From Bacteroides sp. (lineage in GTDB: Bacteria; Bacteroidota; Bacteroidia; Bacteroidales; Muribaculaceae), in NCBI GenBank assembly GCA_014801735.1, contig JAAVDO010000004.1, forward strand, positions 1 through 64,000: a stretch of 64,000 bases of DNA, in the 5' to 3' direction. The notes under the pieces are model-generated. The model made no database searches and was not told the origin of the DNA. It worked only from the letters and a program-made list of their open reading frames with translations. A program made the position numbers and the translations under genes. Shown in pieces: positions 52,163 to 61,506 of this stretch; the first letter of the stretch is position 1; each line of letters begins with the position of its first letter.

Positions 52163-55000
52163 TCACATTCGGCGTCCGCCGCCACCTCCTCCGGGAGGGC
52201 CAAAGCGACCGGGACCACCAGGGCCGCCGGGGCCGTTGAAGTCATTGCGGGATTGCGGGCGTTTGCCGCCGAATGTATTGAATTTCCAGGCAACGGTCGC
52301 CATGAAATAGCGTGAAAGGGTGTTGGAGCGGGTATCCTCAATATATGTGTCGGATACTGTCTGGCGAACGTTAGAGCGTTTGTTAAGCAGGTCGTATCCT
52401 TTAATAGATATCGTGAGAGATTTATCTGCAAGCGTCTGGTAGCTCAGTGTAGCGTTCCATATCCATTCGTTCTGATCGAATCCGGTTGAATAACCCTTCG
52501 AACCGGTGTATGTCACGTCCGTGCCGATCACGAAGCCTAAAGGCAGATAGCCGGTCACGTTGAAGTTACCGCCATAGGTATGGATTTCGGTAGTTCCGTT
52601 GCGATTGCTCTGAATGGTGTTTTTGGTGACAGAGTAACGGTAGTAGGGACGCAGCTCAAACTCGAAATTCTCAGGACGGAATGCAATGGTAAACATTTCG
52701 TTTAGACCGAGCTGACCGCTGCGGTTACGGCTACCGTCGACGAAGCCTATGCGCTGGCTGTAGTTGGCAAAGATGTTATTGCTTATGCTCCAGCCTTTGC
52801 GTCCGAGGGGCTGACTGATCATAAGCATAGCGCGCCCCGACCATACGCCGTTCACATTCTCATAAGTCGTAATCTGTCCGCCGTTGGAAGTATTGGTGGT
52901 TTTCGACACAATGCTGTTCTGGGTGAGATCGATAAATGCCATGGCCATTATCGATCTTTGGGCATTCGTGTTGAAGTCCTGGAACCTCATCATCACGTTG
53001 TGATTGAACGAGGGATCAAGCGAGGGATTACCTACGATAATGTTGAGGGGATTGCTCATATCGGGCACGGGCTGCAGTTGCGACATGCTGGGCTGCGATG
53101 AGCGGCCGTTATAGTTGGCGTTGAACGAGCGTGTTTTTGAGAATTTGTGACGGTAGCGCAGATATGGTGCCAGATTCCACACCCAGTGAGCCGGAATACT
53201 GCGCTCGGCTATGATGAGGTCTTCTGATTTAGACATCTGAGGTGTCACACCGATACCGGCGTCGAGTGTATAAGCTGATTTTACCTGTTTGAAGCCTACG
53301 CTGATATTCTGATTGAAGTAATCGTTGCGGAAGCGGTTGGAAAGGGTATCGTTTAGCACAAGCTGATCCTTGATTACCGGTTCGCCCGAGAAACCGTCAG
53401 GCCATAGAACAGGGTGCTCGTAAGTCAGCCTGTCGGCATCATTCCAGCGATACTGCAGGCGATAGCTGAATGTCAGGAAGCGGCCGTTTTTCACATTGCC
53501 GAGTGGTTCGGTCCAGGTGAGACGTGTCATTGCCGTGTGATTCCATGTGTGATTTTTCATCACCTGATCGTCGAGGTCGATCGAATCGGACAGAACGAAC
53601 GGCAGACGCTGCCAGAAATATGCATGGCTATAACTGTTCTCGGTTTCATGAACGTTACTGTGGGAGTAACGTGCATGCACGGAGAAGCTTCTTCCCCTGT
53701 GTCGGCGGAAATTGTGATTGAAAATCAGGGCAGCGCCGCCTTCAAACGAATGTCCGTCGCTTTGCGACATGTTGATGCTGCGGTTCACGTTGCGCAGAAG
53801 ACCGTCGCGCAACAGGGTGCTGTCGCTCTGCTCTGAATCGTTGTAGTTGAGCGATATGTTGGGTCTGAAGTCAAGAGTGTTGAATGAGTCGGGCTTCCAT
53901 TGCACTCTCAGGTCAATCCTGAAATTGTGGCCTCTGTCGCGGGCATCGGTGTGCTGTGTGCGGTAGGATGTAGAGTCTTTCATCAGGTTCTGACGCTCGA
54001 TGTCGCTTATGCTCAGTCGGTTGGTGTGGCTGTAGAGCACGTTGCCGCCCACGCGTAATATCTCGCCTTTACCAACGTTGAAGTTAGCACCGATAGCCTG
54101 ATTGGTATTTATGCCATTAGTTCCTCCGAAACGACGGAAACGGTTGCCGTTGCTGTCGGTGAAGCCTTCTTCGTTGATGTTGTTGAAGTTGCCGAGAAGT
54201 GTGAACTGGTTGTCGTTAGCCATACGGTTAATGTTAAAACCGCCCTTGTAGCGCTCGTCGGTGCCGTAACCGCCTTCGGCGCTGCCAAACCAACCGTTTT
54301 TCATGTTCTTCTTCACTACCAGATTGATCACGGTTTCATCTTCGCCGTCGTCCACACCGGTCATGCGCGCGAGATCGCTCTTGCGGTCAACAACCTGCAG
54401 TTTCTCGATCATATCCACAGGCAGATTTTTTGATGCTACCTTGGGGTCGTCAGCGAAAAATTCCTTGCCTTCGATAAGGATCTTTGTCACAGTCTTACCG
54501 TTGGATGTGATGCTTCCGTCGGTACCGACCTCTACGCCTGGCAGTCGTTTCAGAAGATCTTCGACTACGGCATTCGGCTGGGTCTTATAGGCTTCGGCAT
54601 TGAATTCGACGGTATCTTCCTTAACCTTCATTTCGGTTCTGACACCTTTTACCACTACTTCGCGCAGTGCTATGGAAGCCTCGTTGAGCACAAGTGTGTC
54701 GACCGATACGTTGGATGACTTTACGCTTACATCCTTACCTGTTGGCCGATAGCCGATATATGTGGCTTCAACGATATAGTTGCCACTGTTGATTCCCTTC
54801 AGGCTGAATTTTCCGTCGTTGTCGGTCACAACCGCCTTGACGAATGTTGAATCGGGCTTCAGAAGTCTTACTGAGGCTTGTGCAAGAAGTTCGCCTTCAG
54901 GATCTTTCACCCAGCCGGTGATGTTGTAGGCCATTGTTGCTATGGCCGTGAGCATCACTGTCAGCAATGAGATAATTGCGCGTTTGCGATGGGAGTTCAT
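52163..55000 (-). CDS. TonB-receptor-like outer-membrane beta-barrel protein
   Basis: A 945-residue outer-membrane protein. Signal peptide about 1-24, then a carboxypeptidase-like regulatory domain (about 25-110, GWVKDPEGELLAQASVRLL), a plug-like domain (NAVVEDLLKRLPGVEVGTDG, TKILIEGKEFF, GEDETVINLVVKKN) and a long barrel of the OMP_b-brl_3 type ending before a Gly/Pro-rich tail of about 25 residues. No SusD partner is present, so it is not a SusC proper. These proteins are common in Bacteroidales and their ligands are mostly unknown. Confidence 0.88.
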   Translation of the reverse strand: MNSHRKRAIISLLTVMLTAIATMAYNITGWVKDPEGELLAQASVRLLKPDSTFVKAVVTDNDGKFSLKGINSGNYIVEATYIGYRPTGKDVSVKSSNVSVDTLVLNEASIALREVVVKGVRTEMKVKEDTVEFNAEAYKTQPNAVVEDLLKRLPGVEVGTDGSITSNGKTVTKILIEGKEFFADDPKVASKNLPVDMIEKLQVVDRKSDLARMTGVDDGEDETVINLVVKKNMKNGWFGSAEGGYGTDERYKGGFNINRMANDNQFTLLGNFNNINEEGFTDSNGNRFRRFGGTNGINTNQAIGANFNVGKGEILRVGGNVLYSHTNRLSISDIERQNLMKDSTSYRTQHTDARDRGHNFRIDLRVQWKPDSFNTLDFRPNISLNYNDSEQSDSTLLRDGLLRNVNRSINMSQSDGHSFEGGAALIFNHNFRRHRGRSFSVHARYSHSNVHETENSYSHAYFWQRLPFVLSDSIDLDDQVMKNHTWNHTAMTRLTWTEPLGNVKNGRFLTFSYRLQYRWNDADRLTYEHPVLWPDGFSGEPVIKDQLVLNDTLSNRFRNDYFNQNISVGFKQVKSAYTLDAGIGVTPQMSKSEDLIIAERSIPAHWVWNLAPYLRYRHKFSKTRSFNANYNGRSSQPSMSQLQPVPDMSNPLNIIVGNPSLDPSFNHNVMMRFQDFNTNAQRSIMAMAFIDLTQNSIVSKTTNTSNGGQITTYENVNGVWSGRAMLMISQPLGRKGWSISNNIFANYSQRIGFVDGSRNRSGQLGLNEMFTIAFRPENFEFELRPYYRYSVTKNTIQSNRNGTTEIHTYGGNFNVTGYLPLGFVIGTDVTYTGSKGYSTGFDQNEWIWNATLSYQTLADKSLTISIKGYDLLNKRSNVRQTVSDTYIEDTRSNTLSRYFMATVAWKFNTFGGKRPQSRNDFNGPGGPGGPGRFGPPGGGGGGRRM

Positions 55001-55212
55001 GATGAATGAAATGGTATTTATGACTGTTAGCTCAAATTAGTATTTGTTTAGTGAATTCACTGTCACACGTATTAATTGACCCTTTTTGTGGGGCAAGGTT
55101 TAATCACTGTCAAAAAAAATTTCAACCGAACTTTGTCCTATGGTTACAGTGTTCTACATTTACCCGGTTGCGAACCGGACAACATGTTTTTACTCAGCAT
55201 ATATTACAGGCC

Positions 55213-55674
55213 ATGACACATCGGACACACAAAAAACTTCGTCGCCGGCTGCTGAGCGGCATAGCGCTTGCAGTGGCTTTATTCGGCGCAGCCCTCACAT
55301 CGGGTTGCGAGTCCCTTTTCTGGGGTACCGATTTAGGACTTGATTCCACCGGCGGTGTCAACGTTGGTGTTAATGTCGGCGGCCCGCTTGGCTCAGGCTC
55401 GCTGAATCTTCCGTATTATGGGCCGGGTTACATTCCTCCGCGACCCGTCTATAGGCCTGTGCCTACTATTGTTCCGCCTCCGGTAGTGTCAAGGCCGGTT
55501 ACAACGCGGCCTCAGAATCCGGGCAACTGGATCCCTCCGCAGAACGGCGGTATCACTTTGCGTCCGGCACAGCTTCCGGGTGCTTCGCGTCCGCCGGTGA
55601 TCAATCAGGGTGGCGAACCTGGCCCGGTGATTCCGGCAGGGCAGTTGCGTCCTGGTGGAAACGTACGTCAGTAA
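55213..55674 (+). CDS. Small proline/glycine-rich lipoprotein
   Basis: A 153-residue lipoprotein not otherwise recognised. A basic N-terminus (THKKLRRRLL) precedes a hydrophobic stretch and the lipobox ALTSGC (C32). The mature part is low in charge and rich in Gly, Val, Asn, then Pro and Arg (VNVGVNVGG, YIPPRPVYRPVPTIVPPP), probably extended and disordered. The ATG at 55213 is used since codons upstream to 55051 have no signal-like sequence. Divergent from the large barrel gene. Confidence 0.7.
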   Translation: MTHRTHKKLRRRLLSGIALAVALFGAALTSGCESLFWGTDLGLDSTGGVNVGVNVGGPLGSGSLNLPYYGPGYIPPRPVYRPVPTIVPPPVVSRPVTTRPQNPGNWIPPQNGGITLRPAQLPGASRPPVINQGGEPGPVIPAGQLRPGGNVRQ

Positions 55675-55901
55675 GCCTCATAACTTAGTTCATACTTGAG
55701 TTTGCCGTCGGCTGAGTGATGAGCGGTGATCGCCGCTCTGATGCGGCCGTTGACAAATATCGTAAACGGAAGCTCACTCCTGAATGGGGTGAGCTCTGTT
55801 TTTCCGTCAGTACGGTTCAGGTGGAGTATATGATTCCGGTAGATTTTCCCTTCGAATTCAATCTCGTGAGCCATGATCCGCTGAATATCCGCGCTGTTCA
55901 T
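55668..55901 (-). CDS. Small hypothetical protein (77 aa) at end of ileS operon
   Basis: Not recognised. A 77-residue, charged, probably cytoplasmic beta-rich protein (FEGKIYRNHILHL, FTIFVNGRIRAAIT, GKLKYELSYEAY). Its start overlaps the stop of the DUF4296 lipoprotein gene by four bases, so it is co-expressed; its stop overlaps the convergent lipoprotein gene by seven bases. The tight overlap on both sides supports it as a real gene. Confidence 0.65.
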   Translation of the reverse strand: MNSADIQRIMAHEIEFEGKIYRNHILHLNRTDGKTELTPFRSELPFTIFVNGRIRAAITAHHSADGKLKYELSYEAY

Positions 55902-56719
55902 GGACGTGAGTGCTCCAGATGTTTCACGATGAAACGTTCGCCGGCATTATGTGGCGCCTTACGAACACGATAGAGCGACAGCGAGTCGATGAATAGCCGG
56001 CTGTCTTTGACCGGTTGCGACGATATCACGCCGTAAACGTAGTGGGCGTTTTTGGCAGAGTCAAGCGCCAACTTGATATTTCGCTTGCCATTGCCAGCTA
56101 TCAGGCTGTTGAAGTAATCTACCGAGCCGTCGAAATATTCCACCGCCATAGTCACCCCAAGTTGGCCTTTGAGTCCGTGGGTTGTAAGATTCATGATATA
56201 CCGGTCACCCTTTTCCCAGTTATTGTCGTTTGTCAGGTGAAACGGTATCTGCGTAACGGGGCCACGGTCGGTGAGCATATATGATCTTGCCATGGTCCAG
56301 ACATCGACCGAGTCGCCATCAAACTCAATACTCGCTAAATTCGTCTCGCGGCTGTTTTCCAGAGCATTATACACGCCTTCGCTCTCCAGTCGGGTGATCC
56401 GGTCTTCAAGAATCTCTGTCACGTGTTCGTAGACTTTCGTGTAGAGGTCTATGTGCTGACCGTACCACATCAGCGACGAGTCAAACGTTTCTGAATTGAG
56501 TCCGTGCTTCATAAGAATCGACTGTTTGAGCACCCGGCGTATGGAGTCGTTGTTGAAAACACGCCGCTCCGTTTCGCTCACGCTCTCGCCTATGTGAATG
56601 TCGGCAAGCACCTCTGCCATTTCGTCGGGCGACAGCACGCCGTCTGGAGCGGGGTTACACCCTCCGGCAACGGCGCTCAGAGCCGTGAGCAGTATGACAG
56701 CCGCTGCGTTAATCTTCAT
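55898..56719 (-). CDS. DUF4296 domain lipoprotein
   Basis: A 273-residue lipoprotein with lipobox AVAGGC (C21). The DUF4296 domain covers about 30-115 (LSPDEMAEVLADIHIGESV, LMWYGQHIDLYTKVYEHV), a helical domain found almost only in Bacteroidetes next to lspA. The remaining 150 residues are beta-rich. It overlaps lspA by 11 bases. Function unknown. Confidence 0.83.
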   Translation of the reverse strand: MKINAAAVILLTALSAVAGGCNPAPDGVLSPDEMAEVLADIHIGESVSETERRVFNNDSIRRVLKQSILMKHGLNSETFDSSLMWYGQHIDLYTKVYEHVTEILEDRITRLESEGVYNALENSRETNLASIEFDGDSVDVWTMARSYMLTDRGPVTQIPFHLTNDNNWEKGDRYIMNLTTHGLKGQLGVTMAVEYFDGSVDYFNSLIAGNGKRNIKLALDSAKNAHYVYGVISSQPVKDSRLFIDSLSLYRVRKAPHNAGERFIVKHLEHSRP

Positions 56720-57419
56720 CTTCGGTCAGTTGGACTTCGCTGTCGCTTCCGGCAGACTCCGTGTCGCTGTCGCGCCACTCTTCGGAACGCGACAGGTATT
56801 TGGAGTAGAACAGAATCATGACTATAACGCCCACCGATATGGCTGCATCGGCAAGGTTGAACACCGGCTGAAAGAACAGAAATTCCTGGCCACCTACAAA
56901 TGGCATCCACTCAGGCCAGTTGAAACTGAAAAGAGGGAAGTAGAGCATATCGACTACACGCCCGAAAAAAAGAGGAGCATATCCTCCCGATTCCGGGAAT
57001 AGTTGAGCCACTTCTGGAGGCATGGGATTGTTGAAGATCCGTCCGTAGAACACGCAGTCGATAATGTTGCCTGTCGCACCTGCTGTGATTAGGGCTATAC
57101 ACACCAGAAAGCCTGTGCGGACCGGATTGCGGCGTCGGCACAATACGGTGAGCCCCCATATCAGGGCTATCACGGCAAATATACGGAAAATGGTGAGAAA
57201 AAGCTTGCTACCCATTTCCATGCCGAAGGCCATGCCGTTGTTTTCGATAAACAAGAGGCGGAACCATGGCAGGATTCTGTATTCCTCGCCGAGATAGAAG
57301 TGGGTTTTTATCCAGATCTTGAGGGCCTGATCGAGCAGAAGTACGATCAGAATTATCGACGTGGCCAGAAGGCCACGCCGAATTATCGTTTTACGGTCAG
57401 CAGTAGGGTGCTCGTTCAT
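56709..57419 (-). CDS. lspA: Lipoprotein signal peptidase (LspA)
   Basis: A 236-residue membrane aspartic protease with four transmembrane helices. The catalytic aspartates are in AGATGNIIDCVFYGRIFN near residue 125 and FNLADAAISVGV near 190. It cleaves signal peptides of prolipoproteins after lipidation. At 236 residues it is longer than the usual 160-170, with an extra loop and an acidic C-terminal tail, common in Bacteroidetes. Overlaps the DksA-like gene by four bases. Confidence 0.93.
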   Translation of the reverse strand: MNEHPTADRKTIIRRGLLATSIILIVLLLDQALKIWIKTHFYLGEEYRILPWFRLLFIENNGMAFGMEMGSKLFLTIFRIFAVIALIWGLTVLCRRRNPVRTGFLVCIALITAGATGNIIDCVFYGRIFNNPMPPEVAQLFPESGGYAPLFFGRVVDMLYFPLFSFNWPEWMPFVGGQEFLFFQPVFNLADAAISVGVIVMILFYSKYLSRSEEWRDSDTESAGSDSEVQLTEDED

Positions 57420-57790
57420 GATTTGCGTTTTGCGTCAACCGACAGTGTGGCATGAGGAACAGCGCGCAGACGAGCTTTCGGAATCAGTCGTCCCGTCTCT
57501 CGGCAGATGCCATAGGTCTTGTTCTCGATTCTGACAAGGGCAGCCTGAAGATGCGAGATGAATTTCATCTGACGTTCTGCCAGACGTCCGGTCTCCTCTT
57601 TGCTGAGGGTACCTGCGCCCTCCTCCAATACTTTGAAGGTGGGCGAGGTGTCACTGATATCGTTGCCACCGCTGTTGGTCAGGTCGGCGCGCAGAAGGTC
57701 GTAGTCGCGCTTGGCTTTTTCGAGTTTGGCAAGAATCAGTTCCTTGAATTCCAGAAGTTCTTCGTCGGAATAACGTGTCTTTTCGGTCAT
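57416..57790 (-). CDS. DksA/TraR-family protein without full zinc finger
   Basis: A 124-residue protein with a long helical N-terminal half (EELLEFKELILAKLEKAKR) and a C-terminal DksA-type region (GICRETGRLIPKARLRAVPH). Only one cysteine of the four-cysteine zinc finger remains. DksA proteins enter the RNA polymerase secondary channel and act with ppGpp. This zinc-poor form sits between ileS and lspA in many Bacteroidetes. Nineteen bases downstream of ileS. Confidence 0.85.
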   Translation of the reverse strand: MTEKTRYSDEELLEFKELILAKLEKAKRDYDLLRADLTNSGGNDISDTSPTFKVLEEGAGTLSKEETGRLAERQMKFISHLQAALVRIENKTYGICRETGRLIPKARLRAVPHATLSVDAKRKS

Positions 57791-57809
57791 AAAATTGATT
57801 TGGGGAGAG

Positions 57810-60800
57810 TTAGTCTACCAGGCTCACTTCGACAGGCAGACGTGTCTCGTCGAGATCAAGAATCTCGACACCATCGCTGCTTTCAGAAAGCGATTCGCAC
57901 AGTTCTACGTCGTTGGCGAGTACCTGAGTGGCAATATATTCTTTCCATTTTGCAATGGCCTCGCCTGTTTCGCCTGATTCGGGAGCGAATCTGAGGGTTA
58001 TTCTGTCGGTGATGCTGTATCCGCGGTCTTTTCTGATGTTCTGGATGCGGTTCACGATATCGCGTGCAATGCCTTCGGCCTTAAGCTCGGGCGTCACTTC
58101 GATATCGAGGGCGATGGTGAGATTGCCATCGTTGGCTACGAGCCAGCCGGGAATATCCTCGCTGATCACCTCGACATCGGCCAGATCAACCGTTGCAGTC
58201 GTGTCGCCGACCTTTATCTCGACCTTGCCGTTGCGTTCCATCTCGGCAATTTCGGGCTGGCTCATCGACTTGATGGCTTCGGCCACAGCCTTCATTGCCT
58301 TACCGTGTTTCGGGCCAAGCTTCTTGAAGTCGGGTTTCACACGCTTCACGAGTATTCCGGCATCGGGATCCACACAGTCGAGTTCCTTCACGTTTACTTC
58401 GGTCAGAACCAGTTGGGCTATAGCGGCTATATCCTCGCGGCGGGCGTCGTTGTCAGCCGGAACCATGATCTTCTGCAGCGGCTGGCGCACTTTCAGGTTT
58501 GCTTTTCTGCGTAGCGACAATACCATCGAGGTAATATCCTGAGCAAGCTGCATCCTGCGTTCAAGTTGCTTGTCGATAGCCGTGAGATCGGCTTCGGGGA
58601 ACAGAGCCAGATGAACCGATGATGTCTCGCCGGTTGTAGCCGAGGTGAGATCGGTAAACAGGCGGTCGGCAAAGAATGGTGCTATCGGAGCGATGAGCTT
58701 GGCAACAGTCTCAAGACAAGTGTAGAGGGTCTGGTAAGCGGCCAGCTTGTCGCGATCCATCTCTCCACCCCAGAAGCGTTTGCGGTTCAGACGCACATAC
58801 CAGTTGGAAAGATTGTCGGTAACGAAGTCGGATATGGCGCGGGCTGCGCGGGTCGGCTCGTAGTCTTCCAGATCGCTTTCTACGTCCTGGATCAATGAGT
58901 TGAGCAGCGACAGAATCCAACGGTCGATTTCCGGACGCTCGGACAGAGGCACCTGAGGCTCGCTGTTGTCGAAGCCGTCGACGTTTGCATAAAGGGCAAA
59001 GAAACTGTAAGTGTTATAGAGAGTCGAGAAGAACTTGCGCGAAATCTCCTGAACTCCAGCCTTGTCAAACTTCAGGTTGTCCCACGGCGAAGAGTTGGCA
59101 ATCATATACCATCTCAGGGGATCGGAACCAAACTGATCAATGGCCTCGAAAGGATTGACTGCATTGCCCAGACGCTTCGACATCTTGTTGCCGTCTTTAT
59201 CGAGAACCAGTCCATTGGAAACCACAGCCTTATATGCCTTCTGGCCAAATACCATGGTGGCAATGGCATGGAGTGTGAAGAACCATCCGCGTGTCTGGTC
59301 AACTCCCTCGGCTATAAAGTCGGCGGGGAAAAGCTCGCCTGCATCAAAAGCCTCCTTATTTTCAAACGGATAGTGAATCTGAGCATAGGGCATCGAACCT
59401 GAGTCGAACCATACGTCGATAAGGTCGGCTTCTCTGTGCATGGGTTTACCGCTTGCCGAAACAAGTACTATATCATCGACATACGGACGGTGAAGGTCGA
59501 TCTTTTCGTAGTTTTCTTTCGAGTAGTCGCCGGGCACGAATCCACGATCCCTATAAGGATTGGTCTTCATCACACCCGCCTCTACGGCACGGTCGATTTC
59601 GTTGAAAAGGGTCTCGACGCTGTCGATGCAAATTTCCTCCGAGGCATCATCGGTGCGCCAGATAGGCAGGGGAGTACCCCAATAACGTGAGCGCGACAGA
59701 TTCCAGTCCTGAAGATTCTCAAGCCATTTGCCGAAACGGCCCGAGCCGGTCGACTGAGGTTTCCATTTGATGGTGTTGTTGAGTTCGATCATCGGCTCGC
59801 GGGCAGCGGTCGAACGGATAAACCAACTGTCAAGGGGATAGTAGAGCACGGGTTTGTCAGTGCGCCAGCAGTGGGGATAGCTGTGCACGTGTTTCTCGAT
59901 CTTGAACACATGGTCCATCTTCTTGAGGGTCATGCAGATCTCAACGTCGAGAGTCTCGGTCTTCTCGTCGGCCTCGGGATTATAGGCGTTTTTCACAAAT
60001 TTGCCGGCCCACGGAGTATAAGCTTCGATATCGACGTTGGCCTCGACGAAAGCCGGATCAAGATCTTCAAGGCGATAGAAGCGTCCTGTCGGATCTACCA
60101 TCGGGCGGATATTGCCGTCGCGGTCGGTCAGGTGGAGCGGTGGTATGCCGTTCTGACGTGAAACCCTGAGGTCGTCGGCACCGAATGTGCCTGCTATGTG
60201 GACTATGCCGGTACCGTCGGCGGTGGTCACATAGTCGCCCGGGATCACGCGGAACGCACCTTCGCCCGGATTCACCCAGGGCAACAGCTGCTCGTAGCGC
60301 ATACCTGCCAGCTCAGAGCCTTTAAGAGTCGCAACTACCTCATAAGGGATCACCTTGTCGCCCTTCTGATATTCATCGAGGGGCAGATCGGCGCCTTTAG
60401 GATTGAGAACCGAACCAAGCAGATCGGTAGCTATGACTACCGTGATCTTGTTGCCGGAATAGGGATTATATGTGCGGACGATCGAATAATCTATCTGAGG
60501 TCCTACAGCCAGCGCAGTATTACTGGGAAGGGTCCAGGGTGTGGTTGTCCATGCAAGGAACATGGGTGTGCCCCAGCCTTTCATCGGCTCTATCGGATCG
60601 ATAGCTGTGAATTCGGCTATACAGGTAGTGTCTTTCACGTCGCGGTAGCAGCCTGGCTGGTTCAGCTCGTGCGAGCTCAGACCCGTGCCTGCGGCGGGTG
60701 AATAGGGCTGAATGGTATATCCCTTATATAGGTATCCTTTCTTATATAGCTGAGCCAGCAGCCACCACACAGACTCGATGTAGCGGTTGTCGTAAGTGAT

Positions 60801-61250
60801 ATATGGATCGGTCATGTCAACCCAGTAACCCATATTCTCGGTCAGGGTTTCCCACTCGCGGGTATATTTCATCACCTCGCTGCGGCAGGCGGCATTGTAG
60901 TCGTCGACAGATATTTTCTTGCCGATATCTTCCTTGGTTATACCAAGACTTTTTTCCACGCCGAGCTCAACGGGCAGACCGTGAGTGTCCCACCCGGCCT
61001 TACGCTTCACGTGGAAGCCTTTCATGGTCTTGTAACGACAGAAGATATCCTTGATAGTACGTGCAAGAACGTGGTGAATACCCGGCATACCGTTTGCCGA
61101 AGGGGGGCCTTCATAGAATACGAACGAGGGGTTGCCCTCGCGCACTTTCATACTCTGCTCAAAGAGCCCCTGGGCGCGCCATTGCTCGAGCATCTGCTTA
61201 TTGATCTCTGAAAGATCGAAACGGTTATATTCGTTGAAGCGCTTCTTCAT
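57810..61250 (-). CDS. ileS: Isoleucyl-tRNA synthetase
   Basis: A 1146-residue class Ia synthetase. Seen: the HIGH-type signature MPGIHHVLART near residue 55, the editing (CP1) domain about 180-400 with TWTTTPWTLPSN, the KMSKS-type signature NKMSKRLGN near 688, and the anticodon-binding C-terminal region (RKANLKVRQPLQKI). Length fits the long form of Bacteroidetes. Charges tRNA-Ile. First gene of the operon down to 55668, with a TATATTTG box about 20 bases upstream. Confidence 0.96.
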   Translation of the reverse strand: MKKRFNEYNRFDLSEINKQMLEQWRAQGLFEQSMKVREGNPSFVFYEGPPSANGMPGIHHVLARTIKDIFCRYKTMKGFHVKRKAGWDTHGLPVELGVEKSLGITKEDIGKKISVDDYNAACRSEVMKYTREWETLTENMGYWVDMTDPYITYDNRYIESVWWLLAQLYKKGYLYKGYTIQPYSPAAGTGLSSHELNQPGCYRDVKDTTCIAEFTAIDPIEPMKGWGTPMFLAWTTTPWTLPSNTALAVGPQIDYSIVRTYNPYSGNKITVVIATDLLGSVLNPKGADLPLDEYQKGDKVIPYEVVATLKGSELAGMRYEQLLPWVNPGEGAFRVIPGDYVTTADGTGIVHIAGTFGADDLRVSRQNGIPPLHLTDRDGNIRPMVDPTGRFYRLEDLDPAFVEANVDIEAYTPWAGKFVKNAYNPEADEKTETLDVEICMTLKKMDHVFKIEKHVHSYPHCWRTDKPVLYYPLDSWFIRSTAAREPMIELNNTIKWKPQSTGSGRFGKWLENLQDWNLSRSRYWGTPLPIWRTDDASEEICIDSVETLFNEIDRAVEAGVMKTNPYRDRGFVPGDYSKENYEKIDLHRPYVDDIVLVSASGKPMHREADLIDVWFDSGSMPYAQIHYPFENKEAFDAGELFPADFIAEGVDQTRGWFFTLHAIATMVFGQKAYKAVVSNGLVLDKDGNKMSKRLGNAVNPFEAIDQFGSDPLRWYMIANSSPWDNLKFDKAGVQEISRKFFSTLYNTYSFFALYANVDGFDNSEPQVPLSERPEIDRWILSLLNSLIQDVESDLEDYEPTRAARAISDFVTDNLSNWYVRLNRKRFWGGEMDRDKLAAYQTLYTCLETVAKLIAPIAPFFADRLFTDLTSATTGETSSVHLALFPEADLTAIDKQLERRMQLAQDITSMVLSLRRKANLKVRQPLQKIMVPADNDARREDIAAIAQLVLTEVNVKELDCVDPDAGILVKRVKPDFKKLGPKHGKAMKAVAEAIKSMSQPEIAEMERNGKVEIKVGDTTATVDLADVEVISEDIPGWLVANDGNLTIALDIEVTPELKAEGIARDIVNRIQNIRKDRGYSITDRITLRFAPESGETGEAIAKWKEYIATQVLANDVELCESLSESSDGVEILDLDETRLPVEVSLVD

Positions 61251-61272
61251 TGTGATCGGAGAATATTTTTTG

Positions 61273-61280
61273 CAAATATA
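61273..61280 (-). promoter_or_regulatory. -7 box for ileS operon
   Basis: TATATTTG on the minus strand, 22 bases upstream of the ileS ATG; no clear -33 partner. Confidence 0.5.
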
Positions 61281-61506
61281 CGACTTTTTATGCGAATTTC
61301 CTTAGATCCCTTGTTTTTGGGCTTTCCGCCTTATCAGTCAGATGCTGCGACATGCTCTTTACCCCGTCTGATAATTTGAAAATCGTCTAAAATAACACAA
61401 TTGCAAAAACACTTTAGGTTGAAAGAATGTTATAATTTCGAAAACAAACAAAACCCACTAAAACAAACTCCACTAATACAAACAAACCCCCTAAATAACG
61501 CCACAA

